Of a stretch of 64,000 bases of DNA, positions 36,158 to 51,639 are shown one piece after another. The notes beneath the pieces are model-generated. The model ran no database searches. It was not told the origin of the DNA and saw nothing but the letters and a program-made list of their open reading frames with translations. Each line of letters begins with the position of its first letter. The stretch's first letter is position 1. The translations under genes and the position numbers were made by a program. The DNA comes from Delphinapterus leucas (Eukaryota; Chordata; Mammalia; Artiodactyla; Monodontidae). The stretch lies in assembly GCF_002288925.2 (NCBI RefSeq), contig NW_022098076.1:70781858-70845857 (forward strand), given 5' to 3'.

Positions 36158-36372
36158 AGGCCTTCCCTCGTGGCGCAGTGGTTGAGGGTCCGCCTGCCAA
36201 TTCAGGGGACACGGGTTCGTGCCCCGGTCCAGGGAAGATCCCACATGTCCGCGGAGCGGCTGGGCCCGTGAGCCATGGCCGCTGAGCCAGCGCGTCCGGA
36301 GCCTGTGCTCCGCAATGGGAGAGGCCGCAACAGTGAGAGGCCCGCGTACCGCAAAAAAAAAAAAAAAAAAGA
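36158..36372 (+). mobile_element. Cetacean-type GC-rich SINE
   Basis: 'CCTTCCCTCGTGGCGCAGTGG', 'GACACGGGTTCGTGCCCCGG', 'CGGAGCGGCTGGGCCCGTGAGCCATGGCC' and a pure A tail of about 18. Same subtype as 33253-33442. The undivided A tail suggests a fairly recent copy. Small open frames on both strands are internal to the SINE. Confidence 0.95.
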
Positions 36373-38370
36373 ATTGGAGAAAAATAAAGCTAATGAAAAT
36401 GTACATAATTATGAATTTCTTTTAAAAAGGTTTTATTTGATTATATTCCAGTGTTTGGAAATTAGAATTAAAAGGTAGCCCACTGCCAAAACGCTCCTAG
36501 TTAGTTTTAAAAACTCACATAAATATCATTTGTTCTCTCTCTTTGAACCAAGGTCTTTGCTACTTATAAATAAAAAAGGTGAAGAAATAACCTTTATACA
36601 CTCAATTCCCCTGAGCAAAGAGTATCTAAGAATCATAGAGTGAGATGGGTTTGTTATTTGCATTTTTCTCTAATTAAGGTTGAGACAAGCCTGTAAATTA
36701 ATTATACTCACCATTTAAGCCAAATTTAAATACCACAACCTCCAAAAATATTTTAAAAACCTCTGTATTTGCTCAGCATCTTAATAAATTCATTTTTAAT
36801 TTAAGTATATTTGCAACAAGGGCATTTTTTTTTCCTGGAAAATGCATTACAATGTAGGGACTTTAACAAAAATCTTTTATTAAGCAGTTTCATTTTGAAT
36901 AATATTCTCTTAGAAACATTATATAGGGCTAGTATTTTACACTAATTTGACTCAGTCCTAGAAAATAATGGCTCATTAATATTTATATATATGTATGAAT
37001 TGTCACTAATTTATATTTATAATATATATGCTTGTATATGTAACAATTATAAATTATACTGTTCTATCTCTTATTTCTATTTTCCCATACTCCTTCAAAT
37101 ATTCAGTTTCTACTAAATGTACATTTTTTTAATAGATACTATGGAATTTATTTTGTTTTTAATATTTTTAAGATATAGAGAAAACTGTCAAATATATATA
37201 TTATTTAATATTTCACTTAAATGATTAAGAAAAAAGTTTCAAAAATATGCTTATATAACAGCCAAAGTGAGAATATAGACACGTTTCACCTTTTGATTTT
37301 TCACGTAGAACTGCTGAAATGCATCAGGGTTTTGAATCAGTGTATATTTTCAGATTAAATAGTATTTAACCTCTGAGAAAAAAGATATATTTTTCCAGGC
37401 CAAGTGTAAATTGCACAGCTTTTTCAATTGCAATACAAGTTCTATGATTAGATTTAGTACAAAATCAAGTTTCAATTTAAGAGCCAGCTGTAAATATATG
37501 TGTATAAAATTGCATATGTAGTATGTTTAACAGTCCTAGAAATAGCTTTCAGAAACTATCAAAGATTTGAAAATTTCATTTAACCCAGAATGTCTGCTTT
37601 GGCCCAACAAACATCTTAAAATACTATTCTCTCAACTTCATTTTTAGTATTCTCTATCTCACCCAGCTAAGATTTCATCAACTAAAGACAGCAAATATGT
37701 TATATTTTACCACAAATGTAGTTTTACACAAAATTCAAACAGAAAGAGAAATTAAGAAGTTATAACACCGTATCTTACTTCACTGCTTGTTTAGCTAACA
37801 TGTATTTCTTGAAGGTGCAATTTCTTTGAACCTCATGATAGTTAGTTCTAAGTATTCTGAATGTTGTGCTTCATAGTTTTTTCTTGCCCTCTGTCCCAAG
37901 TAGGGACACAGAAAACAAAACAAAACAATATTTTGTTAAATGAGAAAATAGTTATAGGATACAAATACTTGATATAGGAATCTTACTTATTTGTCCACCA
38001 TTTAATGGAGTTACAAATATATCACTTATTTATCTTACAAAGCTATTCAGGAAAACTTAAATTCAGGCTTGTTCTGCCTTTCTATATAATCCAATTAAAA
38101 TACGTGTACAATTGAAATAGATATGCTGATTTAGAAAATGTTGCCCTCATATTTTAGGTAAATGTGAATATAATACATGTGGACCCACCTTTACTATGCC
38201 ATAGATGTTTCATTTAAATGGTGTTTTCCTCTTCAATTTTTAATGATTCTAGAATATCACTACTTTTCTCATCTTGATTCCAATCAATCTTTCCAACACA
38301 ATCTCACACAAGTCATTCTATCTGGTACGTAATGATCTAAAAACAAACATGGATAGGCAGTGATAGCTAC
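36373..38370. other. Unassigned AT-rich intron
   Basis: Long repeat-poor stretch with many ATAT runs at 36970-37250. Nothing recognised. Confidence 0.45.
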
Positions 38371-38470
38371 CACTTTTTCTTTTTTATATAGCCACACCCT
38401 ATAAAAAAGAATCTGTGCCCTCGGCAGTGAAAGCACGGAGTCCTAACCACTGGACCACCAGGGAATTCCC
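38371..38470 (-). mobile_element. 5'-part CHR-type SINE with target-site duplication
   Basis: Minus-strand text 'GGGAATTCCCTGGTGGTCCAGTGGTTAGGACTCCGTGC' is the SINE head; most of the body is missing. GATAGCTAC occurs at 38362-38370 and again at 38471-38479. Confidence 0.85.
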
Positions 38471-38479
38471 GATAGCTAC

Positions 38480-41400
38480 TATTTAAGCAAACTATTCAAT
38501 AAAGCATTTTCTAACCCAAAGGAATAAAGTATTTTGTAAGTTATCTATTTTAAGAATGAATTTTTCAGTGTAGGGTTTTGCTAAATCATACTGCACAGCA
38601 GAAAGTTTAGCGCAGGCAGAGTTCAATGTGAGTGCGTAGGATATTGAAACAACACAAAACAAATACAAACCTCCACCATACACTGTTGGATTTCATTTTA
38701 GTCATCTGCTTTGAACTGCCAGAGGAGAATAAAAGGTAGGTCCTGAAGCTAGAAGTGGGCTGAAATGTAAATATTTCAGGATTTTATATTGAGCATGACT
38801 AGTTGTTCATTCTTACTGGAAACAGCTATGAAATAGGCAAAAGCAGGGTTGCTTGTTGCAACCTGAAACTCATTATTGCCAAGCATCATCCTTGATTCAC
38901 TGTAACAAAACCATGCTGATGAAGCCAAGGTCTTAGATTCCAGTGAGCCAGTCTGCATCTTGCAGTCTCTTATTTGCAGATTTATCTGCCTTTCTGCAAA
39001 TATTTGTCCTTAGAAGAGTAACTATGCGTAAGTATGAAAATGAAGTAATGTATAATAGGTCCATTACCAGCACGGGGAAAATGATGCAAATTTCATGTCC
39101 TATGGAGAGTGGTTGCAAAAGCAACATCCTCATACATGAAAAAAAAAAAAATATATATATATATATACACACATATATATAATATATATAAAATAAAAGA
39201 GGATTATAAGTCCATAGCATTATAAAATATTATTAACTAAAAGACAAAGATAATATTTGAATTTAAGAATAGGACTTTTCTTTAGTAAAGAAAAAATGAA
39301 CTATTTATATGATTTCTATAAAGGAATAACACAAGTTTTATTTTTCAAAAATAGAGTGTTAGATGGCACTGTTTCTCATATACTCAAAAAACTCCAAATA
39401 TACAATAAAAGACTTGTTTTTTTCAAAATTTGTTGCATTCCCATTGCAACATGTGTTATTCATTACCTGAGAGTAGATACTTTTAAAAGATTTTTGCTTT
39501 AAAACACTATACTTTCTGACTCTTTCAAAGTCATTGCCTTTTGCTACCAATAACAGAATATTAATGCTGCTCTTTGAAAAGGTATCTTAATGTATCAATT
39601 TATTTTATTTATTTTTCAGTAATAAAAGACATGTTTAATCATTAAGATTTAAGGTTTCTAGACTGCAGCACACAGAAGTCCAATGAATTACTGGCATTGT
39701 AGTATTCCAGGTCAATGGATCAACTGTTAAATAAATGTATCTCTTCATCTCTTCTTAACATACACTTTTTCAAAAACAATTTGCAAACAACTAAATTCAA
39801 GCCACAGATTAAAAGTGATTACCTATTATAACGATGGTTGAAGATAGGTATTAACATTCCTTATATGTACTCTACATTATACATCACACTGCTTTACACT
39901 TATTTGGCGCTTAAAAATTATTTGCTTAAAGTGAATATATAAAACAGAGAAAATAAATTTAAAGTACAAAAGCTAGCAGGTCAGGCACCTTGTTAGAAGC
40001 TCTGAGTTACTGAATGCCAGCAGTAGCAATGAAGACCAATGGGATGACAAAGGAGAGAAACCCTCAAGAATTTTAATGAGGGTAAAAGGTCCAATGGTTC
40101 ATTCCCATTACTTGCTATATTTTATCTTGTTTTAGAGAGTTCACAAAGTGTAAGACAATAGTGCAAAATCTGTGATTTCTATGCCTTGCTGTTTTCTATT
40201 ATAAGTCTTAACCTTGTGACGGTGATAAAGTACATAGTAAGTAAGTTTTAGGGCCTTTTTCTAGCCAACTATACAGTGTCTCAGGGGTCTAAATTTAAGT
40301 GCTATTAACTAGATTTTTTTTTCCCAAAAAAGAAATATAAAAACTTGAGGTTACAACAAAGCTGGGTTAAAAGCTGTATACAGAGATAAGCATCAAGTTT
40401 GATATAATAAAACCATCTTGAAAGAAGGCATTTCAAAGTATTTTAATAACATATATCTAACAAAGATTAAGAAAGTATCTACAAAACATTACAGGGTTGT
40501 TGGGTTTTTTTGATTATATATAAGCACATCTTCAATCCAATTTCAAAGGCCCACTTCTGCTGTGTTCTTGAGATCTTGGGAGATATACTAGATAAGATAT
40601 TTTAGTATCAGTGAAAGAAAACAAACCTATCTAGTTTAAGAAAAAAAAGGGAAATCACTTCAAGGCTACTATCAAGTTCCAAGAGTATCCTATTGACCCA
40701 ATGGCTGTAATGCAACCAATCTTCAGAAGCAGACTGGAACCTGGAAATGAATGGCTTCCTCATTATTAATTTGGGGTGAACGATCTCTTTCTCTGGTCTC
40801 TATGTCATTTTCAGTGTGTTGGCTCCATTCTGCTGTTTTCACAGCTCTCTCTGACACTCAAACAATGAGGAAAAAACAGCTGTGTTCTGGTACCCAAGTG
40901 GTCAAGAAGCTAACTAATATACAAACTGAATGGTCTTAGTCAAAATTCCAAATCCTCATGGGAATGGATTTTGATTGACCCAGACTGTGTCTTATGCCCA
41001 CACATGTGACCTGTGGAGCTGTCACACTGAAATAACATGAGGAGGGTCCCACATATTTATCTAGGGAACATGCCACATATAAAACAGCGATTTATAATTA
41101 AGTATTATTAAATATTAAGAATAACACATTTGTCCATTAAACAAAGACAATGAAAACCTACTATATTTTAGGCACCATTCTAGACATTGACTATTCAGAT
41201 AGTAAAAGAGGTAAATAGAGCATACGGTTAAACTGCTCTCGTGAATCACAGAAACTAGAGTGGTTTCTTACAAAGCGAACCACAAAAAATCACTATGACC
41301 TTGCTAGTAGAGACGAAAATAAGGATGGAAAATATTTTTAAAACAAAAACAATTTCTTAAAGACAGAAATAAATTCCAAAATGAAATTTAAAATCCCTAT

Positions 41401-42039
41401 CTATGATGTCTTTCTAAACGCCTTATAGATATGGGTCATTCTTAGAGGAAGGGAAATTGCACATCTCTATAAAAAGTGGCTCAATGAATTACAGTTCTAT
41501 AAATATATGTGAGGGCTATGTAATCCATAGGATAAGTTAATGAAAGTTTACTATTCACTCATACAATTCAAAATTTATCATAAATGATAGCATAATGCAA
41601 CATAACTAGATTTCCTTTATACGGGCTCTATTTATCGCAATGTGTCAATATCGAACAGATTATGTACTTTGGAAGGAAGCTACTAAAAACACAAATGAAC
41701 CATAATGTAGTTATCAGAAGGAATTAAATTTTATATTAAACAGAGAGCTTTTAGCATATTCTAAGGTATAGTTAGAAATAATGGCTCATCCAGTGCAGTA
41801 GAAGGAAGATTTCAGCTAATAGTCCTAACTTTCAGGGACTCACCAAAAAACAGAGAATGGGAATCCACAGAGTTCTGCCCTAGGACCACTTCTTGGACTA
41901 ACACTTGTCAATCTCCCTTGACTATTTCATCTTATCCCCAAATGCTAATTTGTCATTTGGGTGCTGATGTTTCCTAGATATTTATCTATATTATAAGGGT
42001 CTCTATCTCTCCAATTTAATATTTTATTCCATCCCCCAA
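38480..42039. other. Mostly unassigned intron
   Basis: Contains A/TA/CA low complexity at 39139-39195 and a weak copy of the unnamed ancient family at 41100-41220 ('TTTAGGCACCATTCTAGACATTGACTATTCAGATAG'). No exon, RNA or other repeat recognised. Confidence 0.45.
39139..39195. repeat. A-run plus (TA)n/(CA)n low complexity
   Basis: An A run passes into TATATA, CACACA and ATATAT blocks. Confidence 0.9.
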
Positions 42040-42580
42040 TTTATCTTCATACACACTATACTATAAGTTCCATGAGAGGAAGAACCCTGTTTGATTCATT
42101 TGAACGCATGTGTCCAGTATCTAAAGCAATAACACTAGGTACACATTTATTAACTCTGACTTAGGGCCTTCTTTCTAAGCCTTAACTTATATTACTCCCA
42201 TTGGAATGCCCTCCCACCCACCCACTTTGTGAGCCTCTATTCATTTTCTCATGACTCAATCTAAGCATGTTTCTGATGAAATCTTTCCTGAATCCTTCAG
42301 AATTACCCATTCCTTTCTTTGCCCAGCACCCACACTTACCATTAACACAAGACCATGCTTTCATTCTGATTCTGGCTTCTTATTTCAGTCTTGGCAACTA
42401 AACAATTTTGTATGTGCATATATATGTATACATGCACACACACTCATACATGCAGTAATTATTTATTACACATCTGTAACCCTCTACAAGACTGCAAGAT
42501 TGTTGAAACCAAGAACAATAGATTACTTGCTATTGTATCCTTGGGCTAAGACCATTTGCTGAGTAAATGAATACATGTCA
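42040..42580 (+). mobile_element. L2 LINE, two successive fragments
   Basis: 'ATAAGTTCCATGAGAGGAAGAACCCTG' with an L2-like end near 42155, then 'GGAATGCCCTCCCACCCACCC', 'GATGAAATCTTTCCTGAATCC' and 'AGACTGCAAGATTG' to 42575. The second may be a separate insertion. Confidence 0.65.
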
Positions 42581-44995
<2,415 letters not shown>

Positions 44996-45129
44996 TGTAA
45001 ACTTTATATGACATGCACCATGACAATATTTCCCTCAACTCTCTTCCACAACAATCTACTCCAATTCCCTGAATTAAAATATTTTGAATATTATTAAGAC
45101 CCATAACCCAAACACTGATAAATATCTTC

Positions 45130-45274
45130 ACTTTTATTTTTTCCAGCTTTACTGAATTATAATTGACATATAACATTATGTAAGTTTAAGGTGTACACAT
45201 GCGGTATTGATACATTTATATATTGCAAAATGATTACCACCATAGCATTAGCGAACATCACCTGACTACCATTG

Positions 45275-45313
<39 letters not shown>

Positions 45314-45545
45314 GTGAGAACATTTAAGATTTACTCTCCCAGCAACTTTCAAGTATATAATACAGTATTGTTAACTATAATCACCGTGTTACACCCAAAC
45401 TTATTCATCTTATAACTGGACGTTAGTACTTTTTGACAAAAATCTCCTCATTTCCTCACTCCCAAGTCCCTGGTAACCACCATTCTTCTCTTTGTTTCTA
45501 TGAGTTCAGCTTCCTTAGATTCCACATATAAGTGACATCGTACAT
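45130..45545 (-). mobile_element. L1 LINE 3' end close to exon 2
   Basis: Plus-strand text 'TTCCAGCTTTACTGAATTATAATTGACATATAACATTATG', 'CAACTTTCAAGTATATAATACAGTATTGTTAACTATAATCACCG' and 'GATTCCACATATAAGTGACATCG' is the reverse of an L1 3' end. It begins about 165 bp upstream of the exon 2 acceptor, in the same orientation as ERBB4. A (GT)n lies within it. Confidence 0.85.
45274..45309. repeat. (GT)n microsatellite
   Basis: About 18 GT units inside the L1 copy, in intron 1 about 310 bp from the exon. Confidence 0.95.
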
Positions 45546-46714
45546 TTACATTCATAAAATGTATGTACTAACCACAGAGAGTAAGAAAGCATGGGTTCCA
45601 CAGAAACATATAGGAAGGAGATAAACTTAAAATAATCACATTTGCTGTGGGCATATAAAGCATGTACATTTAATTTCACTCAAACAAGATTTTCTTTCAA
45701 ATTTATAATTTACTCTATTTTCTACATATGGAAGTAAATCAAAATCAAAAGATGATAAAAGTAACAATTTTATTTAAAAAATATTTTTGTATTGCAAAGT
45801 AATCTGATCTTAGTAAATTTTCTACAGAATTAAAACTTATGCTTTAAGCCCTCAAAAATGTTACCTTTTAAAATAAAAATATTAAACAACTTAGACTGAA
45901 ACATTTATAAAGATACACTACAAACAATATGTACTGAATTATAAACTTTTATCAATATCAACTGTGTCGTTGTGTATTCATTAGTGTTCTGAGGTAAAAT
46001 AGACTGTTTGTTAATAAATGTTCTCAATCTGCCATCTTTGGGGGATGGATTTTGAATGTTTATATATAAGCTCATGAGTATACACACATCTGTGTTTTTT
46101 AGGTTGTGTGTGTATGTATCTTTCCTCTCCTCCAGAAGTCAGAGTTTTAGTTATTACTTCTCATGGTTTGCATAGCTACCTGAACAATTTAATGCACCAA
46201 CTCTACCATTTAATGCACCAATTCTAATCTTCAATAGACTGAAAAAACTCTATTATGATAAGTGTGTAAAGTTAAAAAATGAATTGTGAATGAACATCTT
46301 TGAGTACGTTACATGGTATACACCAAACTTAAGACAAGATACATGCAGTAAACACTGAAGACACCAGAAAAAGAGCTTAGTAATGATGTCAAATATACAT
46401 TTGTGTGTCATCTCCACAGGAATGACAAAGAAGACATGAGGCTTGATGTGGTGCTCAAGGGGATAAGTTTCAATACAGAAAGGAAAAAAATCTAGATTGG
46501 TATATTCTAAATAATTAGGGTCACCATAAAGCCTGTTTTTGCCTATTGACACATCAAAAATAACAAAAATCTGGATCTAAAAGTCTTGAAGAATAACATA
46601 GACCTCTAACCATAGTGGAATTTCATTATAAAAAACAAAATAAAACACAAATGTGTCTTGTCTGGATTTCTAAACCTCATCAAACAGTATATTTTGTAGA
46701 AATACTCTTTTATA
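45546..46714. other. Unassigned intron
   Basis: A 21-bp unit (CATTTAATGCACCAA[C/T]TCTA) occurs twice in tandem at about 46186-46228. Otherwise nothing recognised. Confidence 0.45.
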
Positions 46715-47155
46715 AGTGGAATTGTATCCCTCTAAGAGATATACTGAAGTCCTAACCCCTGGCACCTGTGAATGTGACCTTGTTTGGAAATATGGTTTAT
46801 GAAATTAAGGTAGGATGAGTATGTTAGAATAGGCTCTAACCCAATATATTCAATGTCCTTCTAAGAGGAAAACACCCTGTGAACATCAAGACGCACAGGG
46901 GGAAGGCCATGTGACCACAGAGGCAAAGATGGGAGTGATGCAGCTGCAAAACAAGGGATGCCAGCAACTGATGGCCAACACCAGAAGCTAGGAAGAGGCA
47001 AAGGAAGATTCTACCATGAGTCTCAGAGGGAGCTTGACCTTACTGACACCCTGATAGTAGACTTTTAGCCTCCAGAACTGTGAAAGAAAAAATTATTATT
47101 GTTTTAAGCCATCTAGACTGTGGTACTTTGTTAAAGACGCCCTAGGATATACAAT
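46715..47155 (+). mobile_element. ERVL-MaLR type LTR (MLT1/MST-like), solo
   Basis: 'AAGTGGAATTGTATCCCTCTAAGAGATATACTGAAGTCCTAACCCC', 'GGGGGAAGGCCATGTGACCACAGAGG', 'TTTTAGCCTCCAGAACTGTGAAAGAAAAAATT', 'TAAGCCATCTAGACTGTGGTACTTTGTTAA' follow MaLR LTR order. No internal retroviral genes adjoin it. It is antisense to ERBB4. Confidence 0.8.
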
Positions 47156-48894
47156 CTTCAGACTATTTCTACCTGAAATCTCACATTTAAAGAAACATTA
47201 AAAATCACTTCAATACTCCAGGGTTCCATTAGTTTATCACCTTGAAGTTACTCTCCCCATTCTCCCTTCTGAATGTCAGAGTCCTCATACACCATGCTGG
47301 AACTCATTTGTTGCCCTTGAGAATGTACTTTTTGTAGTGATAAGGATGGATACAAAGACTTCTAGAATCCTCAATATCCATTCTCTTCTTCCTTCACAGT
47401 AACAGACTGCACAGTTTTAGCTGGGCTTGTGGCCACCCCAAATAAAGATTACATTTCTCTGCTCCTCTTGGAGGTAAACTTTGCAGGGGACTAAGTTCTA
47501 ACATGTTGTATGACACTTTCCCAGAACTTTATTTAAAACATGTTTGGAGTCTAACTTTGACTCCTTTCTTTCCCACACCTTCCTCCAATCTGCTGCCTGG
47601 AATGGAGATGCGATGGTTAAAACTTGAACCACCATCTTGAAGCATAAGAATGAGGCACACACTAGAGACTGGCTGAGAAATGAGCTAAAGGAACCAGAAT
47701 TTTCAAACAAACCTGTTTGCATGTTTATTAATCATGTTTATTATCATTAACATCAAGATAATAGTGAAAAAAAAAAAGATAATAGTGAATTTTGGTCCTG
47801 GCTGCTAAAATATTATACGTAGGAAGGATTAAATTCAAATTAAGTTACATGCTTCTGACCTTAAGTAATTTTAACTATTCTGTCTTGTTGTTTAACTGAA
47901 TTTATTCCGATCATAATAAAACTACCAAATCATTCTTGATCATCTGAAAATTTTACTGGTTCTGTGGAAGTTTCCCTTATTACTAAAAGTAACAAACATT
48001 ATGAAAAAAATAAACTTCTATTGATAAGTACAGTAATATTCAACATAAGCAGGAGAACAAGAAGCAATTGATTCCAGTATATGATCCTTCTCCATCAAGG
48101 TCAAAATCCCACTTTTTTTTTTCAATAAACTGTAGAGACTCTAAAAAACACTCCTGAGCCACAATCTTTATTTTTATTGCTCACAGCAGCTTTATAACTT
48201 GTAAAATGTCTCCTGAGAAAAGGTATAATTATATGGGTTTATGAAATATAGATTTCAATTATTTTAAATTCCAAGGAGGACAAGCTTATATTTTAATGCA
48301 ACTACCGATGGGGGTAATTAAGCATCGATTAAGAAACTTGCTCACCATTTCTAAAATGTATATAATGCCACATTGCAATTTATGTATCGTTTATGTTGTA
48401 CAAGTTTCTTTCAGTCGGAAATAAAACCCACACTTCAATATCACTATATAAAAATCAATATGTAAACATCTAAATGAAAAGATTTCTAAAATATTTAGTG
48501 TATTCTGACCTTTTCTATAAAAGCTTAAACAAATTTTGGGAGAAAATCTATCAATATAACTGTAATGCCTATGCATTTTTTCATGCTTCTCATTCTGCAT
48601 ATATGAAAAGAATATATAATAGTAAATTGTTATTATTAATTATTATTACAATAATCTGTTATATAGGAGACCTACAAAGGCTATAAACTCTTTGAAGACA
48701 GATGCAATATATTAATCATTATTTTGTATCTGCTGAGCTGTATAGCATAGTACTTTGCAAGAAAGTTTTCTTTTTTTTTTTACATTTATAAATATATTTT
48801 ATTGCATGCATTTAGTTTCACATTTTGGGGGTAATTCAATTTTTATGTGGAAAGCTTAAAGGAAATTTGAACAAAGTGAATAATTTAACTTTCA
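47156..48894. other. Unassigned intron
   Basis: T runs at 48112-48122 and 48771-48781. Nothing else recognised. Confidence 0.45.
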
Positions 48895-49330
48895 CCCATA
48901 GGTGACTGCCCATTTCACAGAGGACTTCTCACTGAATTCTGCAATTTCTCAGCTGATGGGACTCAGTGATGCTCTCTCAGTAAGTGGCCCATCTGTACTC
49001 ATTTGCTGGTAGCCAAGGAGGGGACGTGGTTTCCAGTCACGTGGTGAGGTGGCCTGCAGCTCCTAGAGGGCAGAGACCATGACTTTCTCTCTACAGTCTG
49101 GTGCATAGTAGGTTCTCCATAAAGGGAATGGGTGTGACTGAGTTAACTGATTAGCCACGCCTCTGGAAGACACTGAGTGTTTGCAGGAACTGGCAAAGAA
49201 TAGGGACTCCTGAGATCCCAGAGAGGGGTAAGAGGACCCCTGTCCGGGAGGTTCCACATTGCAGAACCTTTGAGCAAGTATCTGCATTTCCCACTGGTTC
49301 TGCGCACACAGGAACTTAGCTGAGTTGTTA
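48895..49330. other. GC-richer repeat-poor island
   Basis: About 430 bp of visibly higher GC than its surroundings, with CACGTGG, GATTAGCCACGCC and TCACGTGG words. An L2 3'-end scrap lies at 49058-49125 ('AGAGGGCAGAGACCATGAC ... GTGCATAGTAGGTTCTCCATAAA'). It may be a regulatory element; the sequence alone cannot show it. Confidence 0.4.
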
Positions 49331-49500
49331 TGAATTAGGACTGACCCGGATTCTAATCTGGTCTCCACCTTTTGGTTAACCGTGTACCCAGGGACAGATG
49401 ACTCTCCCTCTCTAACCCTTAGCTACTTCATCTTTCAAATGGGGTAACAATACTGCCCTCGAAGGGTAGTAAGAACCAAATGAGTTATTTAATAATGTTA
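49331..49500 (+). mobile_element. MIR SINE
   Basis: 'GACCCGGATTCTAATCTGGTCTCCACC', 'TAACCCTTAGCTACTTCATCTTTCAAATGGGGTAACAATACTGCC' follow MIR order. Confidence 0.75.
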
Positions 49501-51144
49501 ATTGCCATAAAAACAATTATAACTTGTATTCAGAAAATAACCCTCAATTCAGAAAAGTACCCATGTTCAATAAATGATCAGCTGTATTTTTACATACCAT
49601 ATGAAAAGAGAAAATTGGAATAAGTATATTTAAAAATATCTTTTAGTAACAACAAAAAATCATACAGTAAACAAATTCTAAATAATCAGAATACTCTATT
49701 CTCCAAACATTCTGAATTTTGGAGTTTTTACTATACATGGTTCCAGTTAGGAAATATTTTTGTCTCAGTGAGACTTTCCTTTATATTTATGTTTGAGTCA
49801 ATCTATCTATAACGAGTATAATACTCCTCATAACTTTCATCTTGAAAGACGGACTTGATTTTAAAAGAACTAGTTTTGATAGGTGCATAAAAATCATTTG
49901 TATTTCTCTTCATGAAGCCTTCACTGAATGCCTCGCAACTTCCATTTGTCAATCGATTGTACAATCAGGCAATGTATACAAGACAATGCTTAAACCATCA
50001 AGTTTCATTGATTTCACAAAGCTGTTTATCAGACAGAATTGAAAAACCTTTTTCACCAGCCAAAACAAGTTTAACAAAATTCAGCCCCCTTTGCCAACAC
50101 TATTATAAAGTCCTTAAACTAAAAGCTTACAATAATCAAGCTTCAGAAATCCCGAATTTACATGTACTCCCTAGAGTTTTCATTTCAACAGTGACTCCAG
50201 GAGTAAAGCTATATGTGAGGCCTTAATAAAATCACCAATTATTCTATTTGGTATTGATTCCATCACAAATGCAGCTATAGTTGCAAACATGGGCTTTTTA
50301 GTCTTAAGATTTACATCCAACAGTGAGTGAACTACATGATCCTCATTCAGTAAAAAATTAAGACCATAATTAGGAGTTTGTAGCAATATAAAAAGGTTGG
50401 TTAACAAAATTATTCATTTATTCATGGGGCAAATATATTAGAAGCACAAAGAAGAAACATTAGCAATATCAATATTAATACTAAAAATCAATTATTGCCT
50501 CCACGCTTACGGCTGTAGAAACCAGCACTCCATTTGCTTACTCAAGATGAAAAGAGGGAAAAAAAATTAAATCAAAATATTGCCTGACTTTCGAATCAAA
50601 TGCCTATGTGAGATATTAAGAAATGAATAATTATTTATTTAGCATCTACTGTTGGCCTAGTATCATGAAAAAAATGTATATTGATTAAAATGCCCAAGGT
50701 CTTTTGTAAGGGCTCATGAAGTTGTACATGGCACCTAGTAAGGAAAGCAGCAAGCAGTGTATGTAAGTTATGTATATATTGTGTATGCACCATTCAGGGG
50801 CTGTCTGCATAAAAAATATTTGGTAACCTGATAAAAGTTCTCCATTTTTTTTTATCTGATTTAACACTAAGTACTTTCTCTTTCAGAAATGTTACCATAA
50901 TAAATATGCTTTAGTTTAATGTACATTGTTGGGCATTTAAAAATCATTAAAAAATATAAAATAGATAAAGAGAATATCAGAAGTAGCATACATTTTCAGT
51001 GTCTATTGAGTGCTATTATAGTTACACAAAGAAGTTTTGCCACTCTATGTTCAATATATATACTGAAATGGGGCCAAATTTGCTACTTCCTCTACTATAG
51101 CCATTTAATCCAAGCCATCAAGGCTATCTACCCTGGACTTTGAA
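49501..51144. other. Unassigned intron
   Basis: Nothing recognised. The 104-codon plus frame at 49912-50226 has no domain and no splice context. Confidence 0.45.
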
Positions 51145-51605
51145 AGCAGCCTCTTAACTAACTTCTTACTTTCCCTACTTGCCCCTGTTAATTCTTTGCA
51201 CAGAGGCCAGAGTGATCTTTTTAAAAACATGAATCATTCACATCACTCCATCACTGAAAACAACCCTTGGCTTCTAATCACATTTCTTATAAAATCCAAA
51301 CTTCTTACCATAGCCTGTAGAACATATATTCAGGTCTTTGCTCAAATGTCACTCTTTCAGAAAAGCCTTCTCTGACAATCTTATCTAAAATAGATACCAG
51401 GTTCCCATTCATCATGCTCTGTCTTCTTTGCCTTCTTTATTTTTGTTTTACTGCTATCTGAAATTATACACTTGCTTGTTTACTTGTTTATTATATGTCT
51501 CTACATTAGAATGCAAGCTCCGTCGTCAGAGGCCCTTTCTCTGCTCAACACCTAAAGAGAAGACACATAGCAGACTCTCAGTCAATACCTGTTGAATAAA
51601 TAAAA
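51145..51605 (+). mobile_element. L2 LINE 3' region
   Basis: 'CACAGAGGCCAGAGTGATCTTTTTAAAAACATGAATCATTCACATCACTCC', 'CTTTGCTCAAATGTCACTCTTTCAGAAAAGCCTTCTCTGAC', 'GCAGACTCTCAGTCAATACCTGTTGAATAAATAAA'. One of the best-preserved L2 copies here. Confidence 0.88.
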
Positions 51606-51639
51606 TGGACCTTGGAGAAATAATTAAGCCAGTATCAAA

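Noticed and set aside
38430..38470. CCACCAGGGAATTCC, partly CTCF-like
   Set aside because: It is the SINE head (also CCACCAGGGAAGCCC at 33428-33441 and 34650-34664) and lacks the GGGGGC core.
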